From: Paenibacillus harenae
GTDB lineage: Bacteria > Bacillota > Bacilli > Paenibacillales > Paenibacillaceae
DNA: 64,000 nucleotides
Direction of reading: 5' to 3'
NCBI RefSeq assembly: GCF_030812415.1
Contig: NZ_JAUSST010000002.1
Coordinates: 868,001 to 932,000, forward strand
This document shows positions 63,932 to 64,000 of the stretch, piece after piece. Numbering within the stretch: the first letter of the stretch is position 1; each line of letters begins with the position of its first letter. The position numbers were made by a program, and so were the translations under genes. The notes beneath the pieces were generated by a model that saw only the letters and a program-made list of their open reading frames with translations, searched no databases and had not been told where the DNA came from.

Positions 63932-64000
63932 GTGAACAAATATACGCTTAGTAACGGATTACGCGTTGTCGTTGAATATATTCCGCATGTGAGATCGGTA
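63932..64000 (+). CDS. mlpA: M16-family zinc peptidase, 5' end only
   Basis: Only 23 codons are visible. The predicted start NKYTLSNGLRVVVEYIPHVR is typical of the N-terminus of processing-peptidase-like M16 proteins, with the motif LSNGLRVV. GTG 63932 has AGGAGG seven bases ahead. The place after ylxY agrees with B. subtilis mlpA (ymxG). The zinc motif HxxEH lies beyond the window. Confidence 0.8.
   Translation, partial: MNKYTLSNGLRVVVEYIPHVRSV

Overview
This window comes from the chromosome of a low-to-mid-GC Gram-positive bacterium. It is most likely a member of the Paenibacillaceae (Paenibacillus or a close relative). The case rests on gene order: topA-trmFO-hslVU-codY runs into one very large flagellar/chemotaxis operon ending in sigD, followed by rpsB-tsf-pyrH-frr-uppS-cdsA-dxr-rseP-proS-polC, rimP-nusA-ylxR-ylxQ-infB-rbfA-nrnA-truB-ribF, rpsO, pnp and ylxY. 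This is the Bacillales backbone around the B. subtilis codY-fla/che-tsf-nusA region, with local differences. All recognised genes lie on the + strand. Many use TTG or GTG starts placed behind strong Shine-Dalgarno sequences.

Region 1 (1-6947): the 3' part of topA; an 820-base gene-free island full of hairpins and short repeats; then trmFO, hslV, hslU and codY. The xerC-like recombinase (codV) that sits between trmFO and hslV in B. subtilis is absent. A clear terminator follows codY.

Region 2 (7164-38353): about 31 kb of tightly packed flagellar and chemotaxis genes, with 1-14 base overlaps at many junctions. It covers rod and hook (flgB, flgC, fliE, flgD, flgG), MS ring and C ring (fliF, fliG, fliM, fliY), the export gate and ATPase (fliH, fliI, fliJ, fliO, fliP, fliQ, fliR, flhB, flhA), placement (flhF, flhG), signalling (cheY, cheB, cheA, cheW, cheC, cheD) and sigD. 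Four genes follow sigD: a FapA/DUF342 protein, a small hydrophilic protein, a SwrB-like coiled-coil membrane protein and a membrane-anchored LysM/MltG-like fragment. These four, a two-helix membrane protein between cheD and sigD, and a conserved gene between flgD and flgG are the least understood genes in the window.

Region 3 (38354-51560): translation and envelope genes. rpsB has a strongly folded 5' leader. tsf is short. The proline-tRNA ligase is the archaeal/eukaryotic type although it occupies the position of the bacterial-type enzyme. polC has all its expected active-site motifs.

Region 4 (51561-64000): the rimP-nusA-infB operon starts from a near-consensus promoter. A leader hairpin and a second terminator-like hairpin between rimP and nusA suggest attenuation. 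It is followed by rpsO with an S15-type leader, pnp, a degenerate NodB-fold deacetylase (ylxY) and the first codons of an M16 peptidase.

I found no CRISPR array, prophage, transposase, defence system, rRNA or tRNA. Most of the window is ordinary housekeeping and motility. The points of interest are regulatory leaders, the repeat island, the archaeal-type ProRS and the small unknown genes around sigD.
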